DNA from: Glandiceps talaboti
Taxonomy: Eukaryota; Hemichordata; Enteropneusta; Spengelidae
Direction: 5' to 3'
NCBI RefSeq assembly: GCF_964340395.1
Contig: NC_135558.1
Location: 20,673,871-20,737,870 of the forward strand
DNA length: 64,000 nucleotides
Positions 9,205 to 18,054 of this stretch are shown here, piece after piece. Positions within the stretch are counted from its first letter, which is position 1. Each line of letters opens with the position of its first letter. Below the pieces are notes generated by a model that made no database searches, was not told the origin of the DNA, and saw only the letters and a list, made by a program, of their open reading frames with translations. Made by a program: the position numbers and the translations under genes.

Positions 9205-10659
9205 TTAGCGATAAGTTAACCCTTGCTCAGGTCATAGAAGTATAACATGTCCAACTGAACACAGCAACGGTTGACCGGGCCAGTGTACGTAGAAATTTCA
9301 ATCCAACACCAAAACAGCCAACCAGGAAACAGTTCGAATTCGTGAAAATGTGACCATTCGAAAGGTGAGATTACCATGGGACATTTACAAACAAGTGTAC
9401 ACCCATTCAAACCAAAATCCAGTTGTATATTGAATTGGACTCCACATGCAGCATAGCAGAGTTAGGGCTGGGGTCAGAATTCACGGTGGGGAGGAATTGG
9501 GGCTCATGATTTGAACCAAATTAAAGCCCGGGAGAGGTCTGAACATTCAGACCTCAGGAGCAGTCGTTTACGTCTTGTAGTTTGCAAAAATGTGCACTTC
9601 ATTTACCTACCATACATTTAATTATGAGGCAGTCAATAGCCAAGCAAATGTGTGTCTGCCAAAATATCTCCAAATACGAAAGTTAAAGTGAAGATAATAT
9701 AGCTATACAGTTGTATAATAATGTTTTATCATCTTTATTATCTTTATATTTATTGCCATAAGTATAAAGTATACCATGTTCGCTGTGGTTATACGTAGCC
9801 CGGTTAAAATACGAACAGTGTGGATATGAATAACATTAAAGGTGGTAAATATGTACAAATACGCTAAAACACCAAAACAAATTACGAATCATTTCAAATA
9901 CGAACTGACAGGATAAACATTATTTTTGAAGCGATTTGTTTTGGTTTTGATTGATTGATTGATCTATATCGAGCACCAGAGGGCAGTAGTGCGAACAATG
10001 TGTGGGCTGGATAATGTATGTCATTAATTACAGATTTTGCTTTCCTGTACCAATAATACTTGATGTCGTTCTCACAATTCTATTTTTATTGCGGGGTCAC
10101 GCAAAAACCGGGGATTGAAAGTGAAACTCAAATGTTCCGGATTTTCAAAGCAAGTCCTCCGACCCCCAGGTTGTAAATAATGACGGTTCCCTTAAATGGC
10201 CCACTGCATGTCTGTATTTAAAAAAAAAATGCTTATTACTGTGGGCGGGATGCCACAACGTAAGACCTTTTTTCGCAAAGCCCCACATATAACTGTAATT
10301 AGAGGTAAAGGAATCTTTTGTTGCTATATACAGATACTGAAGTTGATATCAACTGTTAGTTTAATGTAGTGTACCATACTGTACATCCCTGAAGTGGGGC
10401 GGGGGAGGGGGATTGAAATACACACGTTAAAATATGGCAACGAACACTCTTGGGTTCATTTCTGGGACCATAACACTTTTTGAGAGCACAAAGGGGCTGC
10501 GGACTTTTTTTTGACCAAAACAATGTTCTTCGTTCTTCTTTTGGTACCGCTGTTTACATTCTCTGAGCGCCAGTCTATGTGAATCGGGTCAGCCATCACT
10601 GTGCTGTTGGATATATAACGGTTGGGTATGGTGGTGATATGGGGCAAGTGTCATGAAAT
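9205..10659. other. Non-coding stretch; right part of old repeat, then nothing clear
   Basis: The first ~30 bases continue the split repeat. A (TTGA)n run lies at about 9,946-9,962, and a CTCF-like core GCACCAGAGGGCA (12 of 13 positions) lies at 9,973-9,985. The minus-strand frames at 9,216 and 10,456 are short and unsupported. Confidence 0.4.
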
Positions 10660-11345
10660 CCGAAAAAAGTAGTACTGATATACATGTAATAAAAGCCAAA
10701 GTCAGATTAATTTGTATGAGTTTCATTTACATACTTGCTCCTTTATTTGTAATATATTTCATAATGCTTACATGTGTTTGATATTGTGGGTATAAAACAA
10801 GAAATGCAATGTAAAAAAATAACCAGCGTTGTGATACACATGTACAGGTACACTTTCTGGTCTTAAAACAGTGAAGACAAGTGTCCTAACCCCCCCCCCC
10901 CCTTTAGCAAATGATCAAATTGAGTAAATGTTGAGCACGCGCGCGCTCACAAAGAATTGTCCTCATTACGCATGTACATGTTCTAATGTTCCACAATGTT
11001 CCAATACTAAGTTAGCAAAGATTCGGAAGTCGGCGCGATCGCACACAGGAAGGTTGTGAAAAACGGCAGCAGTCAATCGTATGGCCGTATATGGCGCTAC
11101 TCAATCTGCTTTCATTATTTCTTTAAAGCCCAGTTATTAAAGAGTACATGTACATATCTATCAGGATGCCGCTGGTTTATATTTTTCACGTAGTATTTCT
11201 GGCTTTATACAATTAACCAGAATCCCATATATGTGAAAGCGTGCAATAAGCTGATAAAATATTTTGTAAAAAAATAAACTTGTTCTTTATTATATCATTT
11301 TCATATTTCACTAGAATTGTTGCCTCATGCCCCCATCTCTGCTTG
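10660..11345 (+). repeat. Diverged copies of modules M1 and M5
   Basis: The segment 10,660-10,880 is a diverged M1 module; it shares TAATAAAAGCC, CATTTACATACTT, CTTTATTTGTA and TACACTTTCTGGTCTT with the copies at 11,540 and 14,985. The segment 10,890-11,345 is a diverged M5 module, with a C run, TTTAGCAAATGA, GCGCGCGCTC, TATGGCGCTAC and the end marker AGAATTGTTGCCTCATGCCC. No coding content was recognised. Confidence 0.65.
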
Positions 11346-11539
11346 TGCTCAAACGCATTCCTAGTCAATATTAGCCCCATCTACACGGCACTAAAAAATC
11401 CTACCTTGGGCGGTTCTAAGGATAGTTTGAAGCCTGTGTAGACGTAAACGCATCCCAAACCTGTCCTGAAACCGTCCTGACTTAGGACACCTTTGAGAGG
11501 TTTCCTGAAACCCTCCGACTCATTCGAGCAGCAACAATT
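11346..11539. other. Spacer between modules
   Basis: This sequence has a paired CATCTACACG / TGTGTAGACG motif (about 11,379 and 11,433) and several CCTGAAACC repeats. It ends at the AACAATTCTGGTG module marker. The minus-strand 69-codon frame here has no recognisable motif. Confidence 0.35.
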
Positions 11540-11855
11540 CTGGTGAAACTCGAAACTGATAATGATGTCATACAGGTAATAAAGGCCCAAGTTAGCTATG
11601 AGTCACATTTACATACTTACTTCTTTATTTATAGTATATTTATTTTAATAAACTCATTATACACGTCTACACATATTTGTTATTTTGGGTATAAGGCCAG
11701 AAATGGAATGATTAAAAATATTATATGTATGTACTTGTACACTTTCTGGTCTTTAAAAAAATGAAACATTTTTTTATAATAATCGCTGAAAAAAAGTTTA
11801 TATAAATATGGAAGACTCCAAAAAAGAATAAAGAAAAAAGAAAGTATACAGATAG
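11540..11855 (+). repeat. Module M1, second copy
   Basis: This shares long near-identical runs with 14,985-15,255, such as AAAGGCCCAAGTTAGCTATG, CTCATTATACACGTCTACAC and ATATGGAAGACTCCAAAAAA. It is interrupted at its right end by the foldback element. At the second locus the module runs on into the M2 sequence without the insertion. Confidence 0.8.
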
Positions 11856-11860
11856 ACATG

Positions 11861-12060
11861 CAATCTGATTAAAATCTGATGTTAGATAGGCTGGTTTTGC
11901 TGTATTTACCTTTATTCCATCGTTATTGCGTCTTTTACGTTAGTTTTTTTTTCCGGCGTTCGCCCAGGAAAAAAAAACTAACGTAAAAGACGCAATAACG
12001 ATGGAATAAAGGTAAATACAGCAAAACCAGCCTATCTAACATCAGATTTTAATCAGATTG
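11861..12060. mobile_element. 200-bp perfect foldback element with 9-bp target duplication
   Basis: Arms of 94 bp (11,861-11,954 and 11,967-12,060) are perfectly complementary around a 12-nt centre (GGCGTTCGCCCA), which has its own GGCG/CGCC stem. ATAGACATG flanks both ends (11,852-11,860 and 12,061-12,069). The paralogous locus near 15,250-15,290 passes from M1 to M2 without the element, although its junction has diverged. Perfect arms imply a recent insertion or strong homogenisation. A 9-bp duplication resembles Mutator-type elements, but I see no known terminal motif. No protein is encoded. Confidence 0.9.
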
Positions 12061-12150
12061 ATAGACATGGTGCAAAATCGACGCTTAGTGCGCTCGCGAC
12101 AGCTGACGCGCTCCGCTGCTTGGCGTGCTCGAGCACAAACGTATTCTTAA
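12061..12150 (+). repeat. Module M2 (CpG-containing), first copy
   Basis: GCAAAATCGACGCTTAGT followed by GCTCGCGACAGCTGACGC recurs at 15,288-15,330. The two copies then diverge in a GC-rich stretch before a CGAGCA and CTTAAACT segment. The module links M1 to M3 at both loci. Confidence 0.75.
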
Positions 12151-12154
12151 ACTC

Positions 12155-12510
12155 GGAATCAACTGTGTGTTCGAGCCTACCGTAACTCTACGGCATCAAA
12201 TATTGATTAAACCAAGATATTATCAATTGTATTTTTGTTTATATCCCTCGCAAAAGACGCACCGTTTCGGAGCTTCAATTCATATAATATGCTGTTTCGG
12301 CAATCTGTTTTACTGTCCCGCAAACTCCATAATGCAACATGCGAAATATATATCTCACCACAAGAGGGCAGCAGGTGGTATCAAGCTTCGAGAGAAAATT
12401 CATGGGTCACATGTTCGATTTGAAGCGTCCTGATTGGTTTATTCGATGTCGTGTCCTACCCCTCTGTATTAGTGGGTGCGTTTGGGCGCACTGTTCTCGA
12501 CGCGAGAACA
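12155..12510 (+). repeat. Module M3, plus orientation (left arm of a 2.6-kb inverted pair)
   Basis: The segment is repeated in reverse at 14,395-14,745 with only scattered differences, and partly again at 15,402-15,725. Diagnostic landmarks are TACCGTAACTCTACGGCA (a small hairpin), AAAAGACGCACCGTTTCGGA, CCACAAGAGGGCAGCAGG, TTCATGGGTCACATGTTCGA and GTTCTCGACGCGAGAAC. Its frames of 60-107 codons are translations of this repeat, not genes. Confidence 0.9.
12358..12370 (+). promoter_or_regulatory. CTCF-like core in M3, plus orientation
   Basis: CCACAAGAGGGCA matches 12 of 13 positions of the CTCF core. The M3 copy at 14,534-14,546 carries the same site on the minus strand. The two are therefore convergent around the CpG-rich ATG exon. 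Confidence 0.3.
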
Positions 12511-12524
12511 AGCTTCGGGAGCTG

Positions 12525-12532
12525 TGACGTCA
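12525..12532. promoter_or_regulatory. Palindromic CRE (ATF/CREB) site
   Basis: TGACGTCA is the full 8-bp cAMP-response element. It lies 87 bp upstream of the ATG at 12,619 in a CpG-rich stretch. A nearby inverted pair, GAACAAGCTTCGG (12,506-12,518) and CCGAAGCTTGTTC (12,556-12,568), brackets it. The position is right for a proximal promoter element. Confidence 0.5.
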
Positions 12533-12587
12533 TTTACTGGTGTTCGGCTATTCTGCCGAAGCTTGTTCTTGACCCGCGAACACGACC

Positions 12588-12612
12588 CTCGTCTGCACCG
12601 GGAGCAGACGAG
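12588..12612 (+). promoter_or_regulatory. 9-bp 5' UTR hairpin just before an ATG
   Basis: CTCGTCTGC (12,588-12,596) pairs perfectly with GCAGACGAG (12,604-12,612) over a 7-nt loop. The stem ends six bases before the ATG at 12,619. If transcribed it would sit close to the start codon and could slow initiation; this effect is inference. Confidence 0.5.
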
Positions 12613-12618
12613 AACAAG

Positions 12619-12650
12619 ATGGCGGACAATGAAGGCGCCGAATTAAAAAA
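12619..12650 (+). CDS. Candidate first coding exon (MADNEGAELKK)
   Basis: The ATG is in strong context (AACAAGATGGCGG) at the end of a CpG-rich region with CRE and hairpin. The frame reads MADNEGAELKK and meets a consensus donor (AAAAAA then GTAAGAT at 12,651), leaving phase 2. Unspliced it would stop at once (TAA). Joining to the next exon-like segment gives only 15 further codons before TAG, ending 5 nt short of that exon's end. Either the partner exon lies elsewhere, the product is a 26-residue peptide, or there is a base error. I do not recognise the protein. Confidence 0.4.
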
Positions 12651-12770
12651 GTAAGATATTTTTTGTTAAAAGTGATGAAAAATCCCGACACTGGTATTAA
12701 TTTTATTTACAAATGAGTTCAACTCTGACCTATCGTACTTTGACCTATGTTTTGATGTTGTTTTTTACAG

Positions 12771-12824
12771 GACAATGCCCTTTACTGCAACAAGTACGAG
12801 CTCTTTGGCTACAACTTAGTACAA
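12771..12824 (+). other. Exon-like segment with strong splice signals
   Basis: A 54-nt segment follows an ideal acceptor (GTTGTTTTTTACAG) and precedes donor GTAAGAAAG. It is a multiple of three. In phase 0 it reads DNALYCNKYELFGYNLVQ, which looks protein-like and would lead in phase into the array exon frame downstream. That phase does not fit the ATG exon at 12,619, whose frame hits TAG near the end here. It could be a second exon of an unknown gene or a chance open segment. Confidence 0.4.
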
Positions 12825-13445
12825 GTAAGAAAGTTGAAACAAAGTATACATATGGCGGTAGCGTCTATACTGTATACATTCATTTCAGATGAGGTCACAG
12901 CTAAACGAATTGTCACAGGTACACCGTCCACACGTTTTTATTTGTCGTGGTCTAAAATAACAGTAGTAGCTGTAGCGGTTTCGCTCCGTCGATGTCGTTG
13001 TGATTTATGTAAATCCCATACGAAAATAAAGAAGTAAAACGAGAAATGTTTAGTGACAGTAACTAACACAAAATAAAATATATAAAAATAGTATTGTAAA
13101 TTATAAATGAAAACAAGGTGCAATATTGTAGTCCTGCTTGCAGACGGTGCACGCGAAGGGACGACTTACTCCGTATGCGAGCAGGGCTACAGCTCGATCT
13201 ATAACTGATATACCTTCAGCTGAAATTGATTATCATAATCAAGTTTCCAAGTTTCATGGCATTAAAAATTTAAATACCTCGATTAGTATAGTACCGGGGT
13301 AAGGAAACTTTGACGGCTACGCGTCTTTGAAGTTTTAATATATAGACAGAGCAGCTGTTATCTTAATTTATAGTTACGTTACATGTAACAACCATGGCGT
13401 ATCGTAATATTGATATCACATCAGGGTCAAGTGTATTTTTTATTA
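12825..13445. other. Intron-like or intergenic stretch, nothing recognised
   Basis: AT-rich sequence with short frames on both strands. I see no splice-bounded coding segment or shared repeat before the microsatellites. Confidence 0.4.
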
Positions 13446-13492
13446 TTGTTGTTGTTGTTGTTGTTGTTGTTGTGGTTGTGGTTGTGGTTGTG
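13446..13492. repeat. (TTG)n microsatellite grading into (GTTGTG)n
   Basis: About nine TTG units are followed by three GGTTGT units. This tract and the TA tracts beyond it create a spurious minus-strand frame rich in Ile-Tyr and Asn-His. Confidence 0.95.
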
Positions 13493-13578
13493 CAAAGATA
13501 TGAACTGTTCGATTGATGAGAGCCATCTTGTCGTATAGTTTAGGAAAGAATATATGGTTTTACCTAGTACCTCCATGG

Positions 13579-13591
13579 ATATATATATACC

Positions 13592-13638
<47 letters not shown>

Positions 13639-13644
13639 CGTAGG

Positions 13645-13683
<39 letters not shown>
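13579..13683. repeat. Interrupted (TA)n tracts
   Basis: Alternating TA runs are broken by ACCGG near 13,589 and by TTCGTAGG near 13,637. They end at about 13,683. Confidence 0.95.
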
Positions 13684-13686
<3 letters not shown>

Positions 13687-13834
13687 TTTTTTCATTTTTT
13701 TTAAAATTGAAAGTGGCCACATACACTGATCCATATAGATACATGCAAAACGGTACCACTGGCACTTTTTCCCAAAAAAAAATGATTTCAACATAACCAG
13801 AAATGCTATTATATATAAATGTTGTAATTTTCTC

Positions 13835-13838
<4 letters not shown>

Positions 13839-13919
<81 letters not shown>
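13839..13919. repeat. Long uninterrupted (TA)n tract
   Basis: About 80 bases of pure alternating TA directly abut the hairpin that begins at 13,920. The length may be an underestimate, because such tracts collapse in assembly. Confidence 0.95.
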
Positions 13920-13921
<2 letters not shown>

Positions 13922-13968
13922 TAGTACTGGAACTCTTTCTTGAACCAAGAAAGAGTTCCAGTACTACC
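13920..13968. repeat. 23-bp-stem hairpin joined to the TA tract
   Basis: The arms at 13,920-13,942 and 13,946-13,968 are perfectly complementary around a 3-nt loop (AAC). The left arm begins GGTAGTACTGGAACTC. The element directly follows the (TA)n run. A related half-site (GGTACCACTGGCACTTTTTC) occurs near 13,752 beside the other TA tracts. This suggests a small TA-associated hairpin element. Confidence 0.9.
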
Positions 13969-13976
13969 AAAACTAT

Positions 13977-14255
13977 TGCAAAATTAATACTAGACAACAT
14001 GAAATTAATTTCAGGAATGCATAAAATTAATTCTAGACTACATAAAATTAAGACCAGTATATAAAATTAATCGGAAACACATTTAATTAATTCAAGGAAT
14101 ACATAATATTAATTGCAGTTAATATAAAAATTGATTCTATTCGACATGAAATTAATCAAAACACATTTAATTAATTCAAGGAGTGTATAATATTAATTGC
14201 TGTCATTATAAAAATTAATTCTAGACTACATTATATTAATTCTAGCACATTTTAC
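13977..14255 (+). repeat. AT-rich minisatellite, ~21-bp unit, about 13 copies
   Basis: The unit is roughly ATAAAATTAATTCTAGACTAC; each copy is marked by ATTAAT. Four consecutive units repeat as an 84-bp block: ACACATTTAATTAATTCAAG occurs at 14,077 and 14,161. A small higher-order structure is therefore already visible. Confidence 0.85.
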
Positions 14256-14394
14256 ATAATTGTGACCAGAACGGGCCCCCATATGCATCAACACTGCCAT
14301 CTTTGTGTACGCACCAGAGCGAGGCTAAAGTCGTTTGGGCGACGAGTGTTGCAAAGGGCTTTCGCGTGTACTCGGAAGCCTGCCCCCGACGACG

Positions 14395-14745
14395 GTTCTC
14401 GTGTCGCGAACAGTGCGCCCAAACGCACCCAGTAATACAGAGGGGTAGGACACGACATCGAATAAACCAATCAGGACGCTTCAAATCGAACATGTGACCC
14501 ATGAATTTTCTCTCGAAGCTTGATACCACCTGCTGCCCTCTTGTGGTGAGATATATATTTCGCATGTTGCATTATGGAGTTTGCGGGACAGTAAAACAGA
14601 TTGCCGAAACAGCATATTATATGAATTGAAGCTCCGAAACGGTGCGTCTTTTGCGAGGGATATAAACAAAAATACAATTGATAATATCTTGGTTTAATCA
14701 ATATTTGATGCCGTAGAGTTACGGTAGGCTCGAACACACAGTTGA
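14395..14745 (-). repeat. Module M3, minus orientation (right arm of the inverted pair)
   Basis: This is the near-identical inverted copy of 12,155-12,510. The pair encloses the ATG exon, the second exon-like segment and the microsatellites. It continues beyond 14,745 into M4, which the left copy lacks. Confidence 0.9.
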
Positions 14746-14964
14746 TTCCGGTCTATATTATTTTCATAAAAATAATCATTAAACATTACTCGTCATATCT
14801 GTGTCTCTTCAAAATATACCTTTGAATGAAAGAGAAAACGTAACAACATCATTTGACTAAGTAAACAAAAACACGTAAGTTTGCCCGAAACAGAAAGCGT
14901 CCGTGAACGAGGGCGATGTGGTTTCACGCTTACGACGAAAAAGAACACCAGAGTGTCCTACCCA
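14746..14964 (+). repeat. Module M4, first copy
   Basis: Shared almost base for base with about 15,726-15,945, including CATATCTGTGTCTCTTCAAA, AGAGAAAACGTAACAACATC and AAAGCGTCCGTGAACGAGGG. Both M4 copies directly follow a minus-oriented M3. Confidence 0.85.
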
Positions 14965-15400
14965 GGGGCATGAGGCAACAATTCTGGTGAAACCCAAAAA
15001 TGATAATGATATCCAGATAATAAAGGCCCAAGTTAGCTATGAGTCACATTTACATACTTACTTCTTTATTTGTAGTTTATTTTAATAAACTCATTATACA
15101 CGTCTACACATATTTGTTATTTTGGGTATGTACTTGTACACTTTCCGGTCTTTTAAAAAATGAAACATTTTTAACAATCGCAGAAAAAGTTTATATAAAT
15201 ATGGAAGACTCCAAAAAAGAATAAAGGAAAAGAAACTATATGGATAGATTTTGTCTGTAATGATTTAATGGAACATGATCATGGTGCATGCAAAATCGAC
15301 GCTTAGTTCGCTCGCGACAGCTGACGCTTCGATGCGTGACGTGCTGCTTGCCGTGCCGTGCTCGAGCTCGAGCAAATGCATTCCTTGCTTAAACTTGTAT
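14965..15400 (+). repeat. Modules M1 and M2, third locus (no foldback insertion)
   Basis: M1 begins at the marker GGCATGAGGCAACAATTCTG and runs to about 15,255. M2 follows from about 15,285. This is the closest in-window equivalent of the 11,540-12,150 region without the 200-bp foldback element. Confidence 0.8.
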
Positions 15401-15401
15401 A

Positions 15402-15945
15402 TACAGAGGGGTAGGACACGACATCGAATAAACCAATCAGGACGCTTCAATTCGAACATGTGACCCATGAATTTTCGCTCGAAGCTCGATACCACCTGCT
15501 GCCCTCTTGTTGTGAGGTATATATTTCGCATGTTTCAGTACATTGTGGCGTTTGCGGGACAGTAAAACAGATTGCCGAAACAGCATATTATATGAACTGA
15601 AGCTCCGAAACGGTGCGTCTTTTGCGAGGGATATAAACAAAAACACAATTGATAATATCTTGGTTTAATCAATATTTGATGCCGTAGAGTTACGGTAGGC
15701 TCGAACACACAGTCGATTCCGGTCTATATTATATTCATAAAATTACGTAAAAATAATCATTAAACATTACTCGTCATATCTGTGTCTCTTCAAAATATAC
15801 CTTTGAATGAAAGAGAAAACGTAACAACATCATTTGACTGAGTACACAAAAACGCGTAAGTTTGCCCGAAACAGAAAGCGTCCGTGAACGAGGGCGATGT
15901 GGTTTCAATCTTACGACGAAAAAGAACACCACAGTGTCCTACCCC
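15402..15945 (-). repeat. Modules M3 (minus) and M4, second tandem copy
   Basis: This repeats 14,440-14,960 about 970 bp downstream. The block M3-M4-M1-M2 was therefore at least partly duplicated in tandem. The CTCF-like site of M3 is present but weaker here (15,500-15,512, CAACAAGAGGGCA on the minus strand). Confidence 0.85.
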
Positions 15946-16990
15946 TTCCTTTTTTAGCAATTGAGCAAATTGAGCAAATGTCGAGCTCGTGCATATGGAA
16001 TTTTCAACATCCAGTACTTTTATGGACGGTTGCAACTTGAAAGATTCGAATCATTCGAGCTCGCGATCGCGAGCTCGCGACAAGACAGATAATTTATATG
16101 ACCGTTGGGGGCGCTACACAATCGGTACACTCCACACACGTTAGATGAGACATGCATTACGCATGTTACGTCGGCGTCCCAGTCCGCCGTTTTCTATTTA
16201 TATTTCAGCGCGTTTCAAGTTACTGTATGTATTTTTCTGTGTATTTTAATTAGATATTAATTATTGATTCAAGATAATGAAGTAATTATAAACTTGACGG
16301 AACTTTTTTATATTGTCCTTATTCATGTTATTCAATTGTTGATAGACACCAGAATTGTTGCCTCATGCCCTTGCTTAAACTTGTAATACAGAGCCTTCCT
16401 TTTTTAGTAAATGAGCAAATATAGCAAATGCTGAGCTCGTGGAGGTTGAATTTTCAAATTCCAAGATTCGAATAATTCGATCTCGCGACAGGACAGAGAA
16501 GTAAATTCTACGACCGTTGGGGCGCTATATTCAAATCAGTACACTCCACAGCAGCGTCCCATATATTCTATTTGTATTCCAGCGCGATTCAATCGAGTTA
16601 AATATGTGTTTCTCTGTGTATTATAATTAGATATTAATTAGTGATTCATAATTCAATATTGTTATAGACACCAGAATTGTTGCCTCATGCCCTTGATTCG
16701 AGCTTATGATCGAGCGACAAGACAGAGAAGTAAATTCTACGACCGTTGGGGACGCTATTCAATCGGTACACTCAGCGTCCCATAACAACGTCCCAGTCCG
16801 ACGTATTTATATTCCAGCGCGATGCGATCGAGGGACTATATGTATTGCTCTGTACTGTATATTGTAATTAGATATCTATTACAAATACAAGCTATTGAAA
16901 TAATATAAGAACTTGACGGAACTTGTTGATAATTTTCTTAATTCGTGTTATTCAATTGTTAATAGAACCAGAATTGTTGCTTCATGCACT
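15946..16990 (+). repeat. Three degenerate tandem copies of module M5
   Basis: Copies end at about 16,372, 16,690 and 16,990, each with the marker CAGAATTGTTGCCTCATGC (one T variant in the last). Shared landmarks are TTCCTTTTTTAG, GAGCTCG-rich palindromic DNA, GACCGTTGGGG, GCGCTA, CAGCGCG and TTAGATATTAATTA. The copies shorten from ~425 to ~300 bp. The first contains a 22-bp CpG palindrome at 16,056-16,077. Confidence 0.8.
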
Positions 16991-17228
16991 TGATCTGAGC
17001 AAGTGTTAACTTATCGCTAAATATTGCCAGTTGTGACAATTTCAGATCACAATAGTACATTGAAGAAATATACTATCGCTAGACGTTGTTTGACCTTTTA
17101 CGTTTATTTTTTGTGCCATTTCGGAGCTCCCAAATCAAATCTTATAAATTCTATGCAAAGGTTCTGTGTCACTACTTTAGCTCATGCTTCGCATTCACGA
17201 GGTAACCTTTTGGGTCGCCCTCTAATGG
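16985..17228 (-). repeat. Old dispersed repeat, copy lacking the transposon (empty site)
   Basis: The reverse complement aligns with 7,996-8,163 joined to 9,205-9,235. At the junction it reads TGGCAATATTTAGCGATAAG, with one TTA where the other locus has the 1,041-bp element and two. A CTCF-like core with one mismatch lies at 17,216-17,228. Confidence 0.75.
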
Positions 17229-18054
17229 TTAAACTGAACAATAGCGCCAGCAACTGTCTTTTCGATCAAAACATTTTTAATTCCAAAATTACAGAGCAGA
17301 TTGGGCTGAAATTTAATGGGGATACATCTGGGGTGTACAGATGAAGAAATAGATGTAAAAATAAGAATTTTGATCGAAAAATGTTATCTCAAAGAACTTG
17401 GTCAATGAGACTGAAATATGGTGAAATGTTTTTAGAAGTCATATTCTGCAGATTTTTACCTTCGGTATAAGGAAGGAAGATTTTGTGTTTAGGGGTACAT
17501 ACATTTACAATACCAAAATACCTTCCCTGAAAATATTATTGACGAAGTGTTTAGTTTTAATAAGTTATTGGCATATTTTCAGTAGGCCACAAAATAGGAA
17601 AAAAAATGTTTCCGGTCAGGAAATGTTGTCTAAAGTTGCGTGATGATACGATATTTTTTACATTCTCAACAAATGTTACTCAATCATTGCAGTTACTGTT
17701 CTTTTTATTCAGTACGTAATTGTTTTTCAGTAATTAGGCTATATCTCAAGAATGCAGTCTTCAAATTCAATATAATTTGGTACATACATTTGCAGTACCA
17801 AAGCACACGTGTCCTGAAAATATTATCTAAAGCAGTACGACGATGCAATTCTTTTTTAACATTCTCAACAAATGTTACTCATTTTACTATTCATTGCAGT
17901 TACTGTTTCTTTTTATTTAGAACTTTAAAGCAAGTGTATATTTCGGACAGATATCATAGGCTTGTTTATGATTTGTTCTGCAGTTGTCTTGATGTAGGGA
18001 GAGTTTCTTTTGTATTTTTCCTTTCATCTGCAGACCGAATTGGCTGAACCACGT
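17229..18054 (+). repeat. Degenerate direct repeats before the array
   Basis: TCTCAACAAATGTTACTCA followed by CATTGCAGTTACTGTT occurs near 17,662 and again near 17,860. GGTACATACATTT with CCTGAAAATATTAT occurs near 17,497 and 17,780. A 135-codon plus-strand frame (17,640-18,047) covers the second pair but mirrors the repeats and has no known motif. I read the region as an old tandem duplication rather than a gene. Confidence 0.6.

Noticed and set aside
13427-14000. Minus-strand frames rich in Ile-Tyr and Asn-His
   Set aside because: They are direct translations of the TA and TTG microsatellites.
12125-15646. Several 60-107-codon frames shared between 12.1-12.5 kb, 14.2-14.7 kb and 15.3-15.6 kb
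   Set aside because: They are translations of the same inverted and duplicated M3 module in several frames. Being shared reflects repeat copies, not protein conservation.
17640-18047. 135-codon plus-strand ORF
   Set aside because: It spans degenerate direct repeats, is Phe/Tyr/Cys-rich as expected from T-rich DNA, and has no splice or promoter support.
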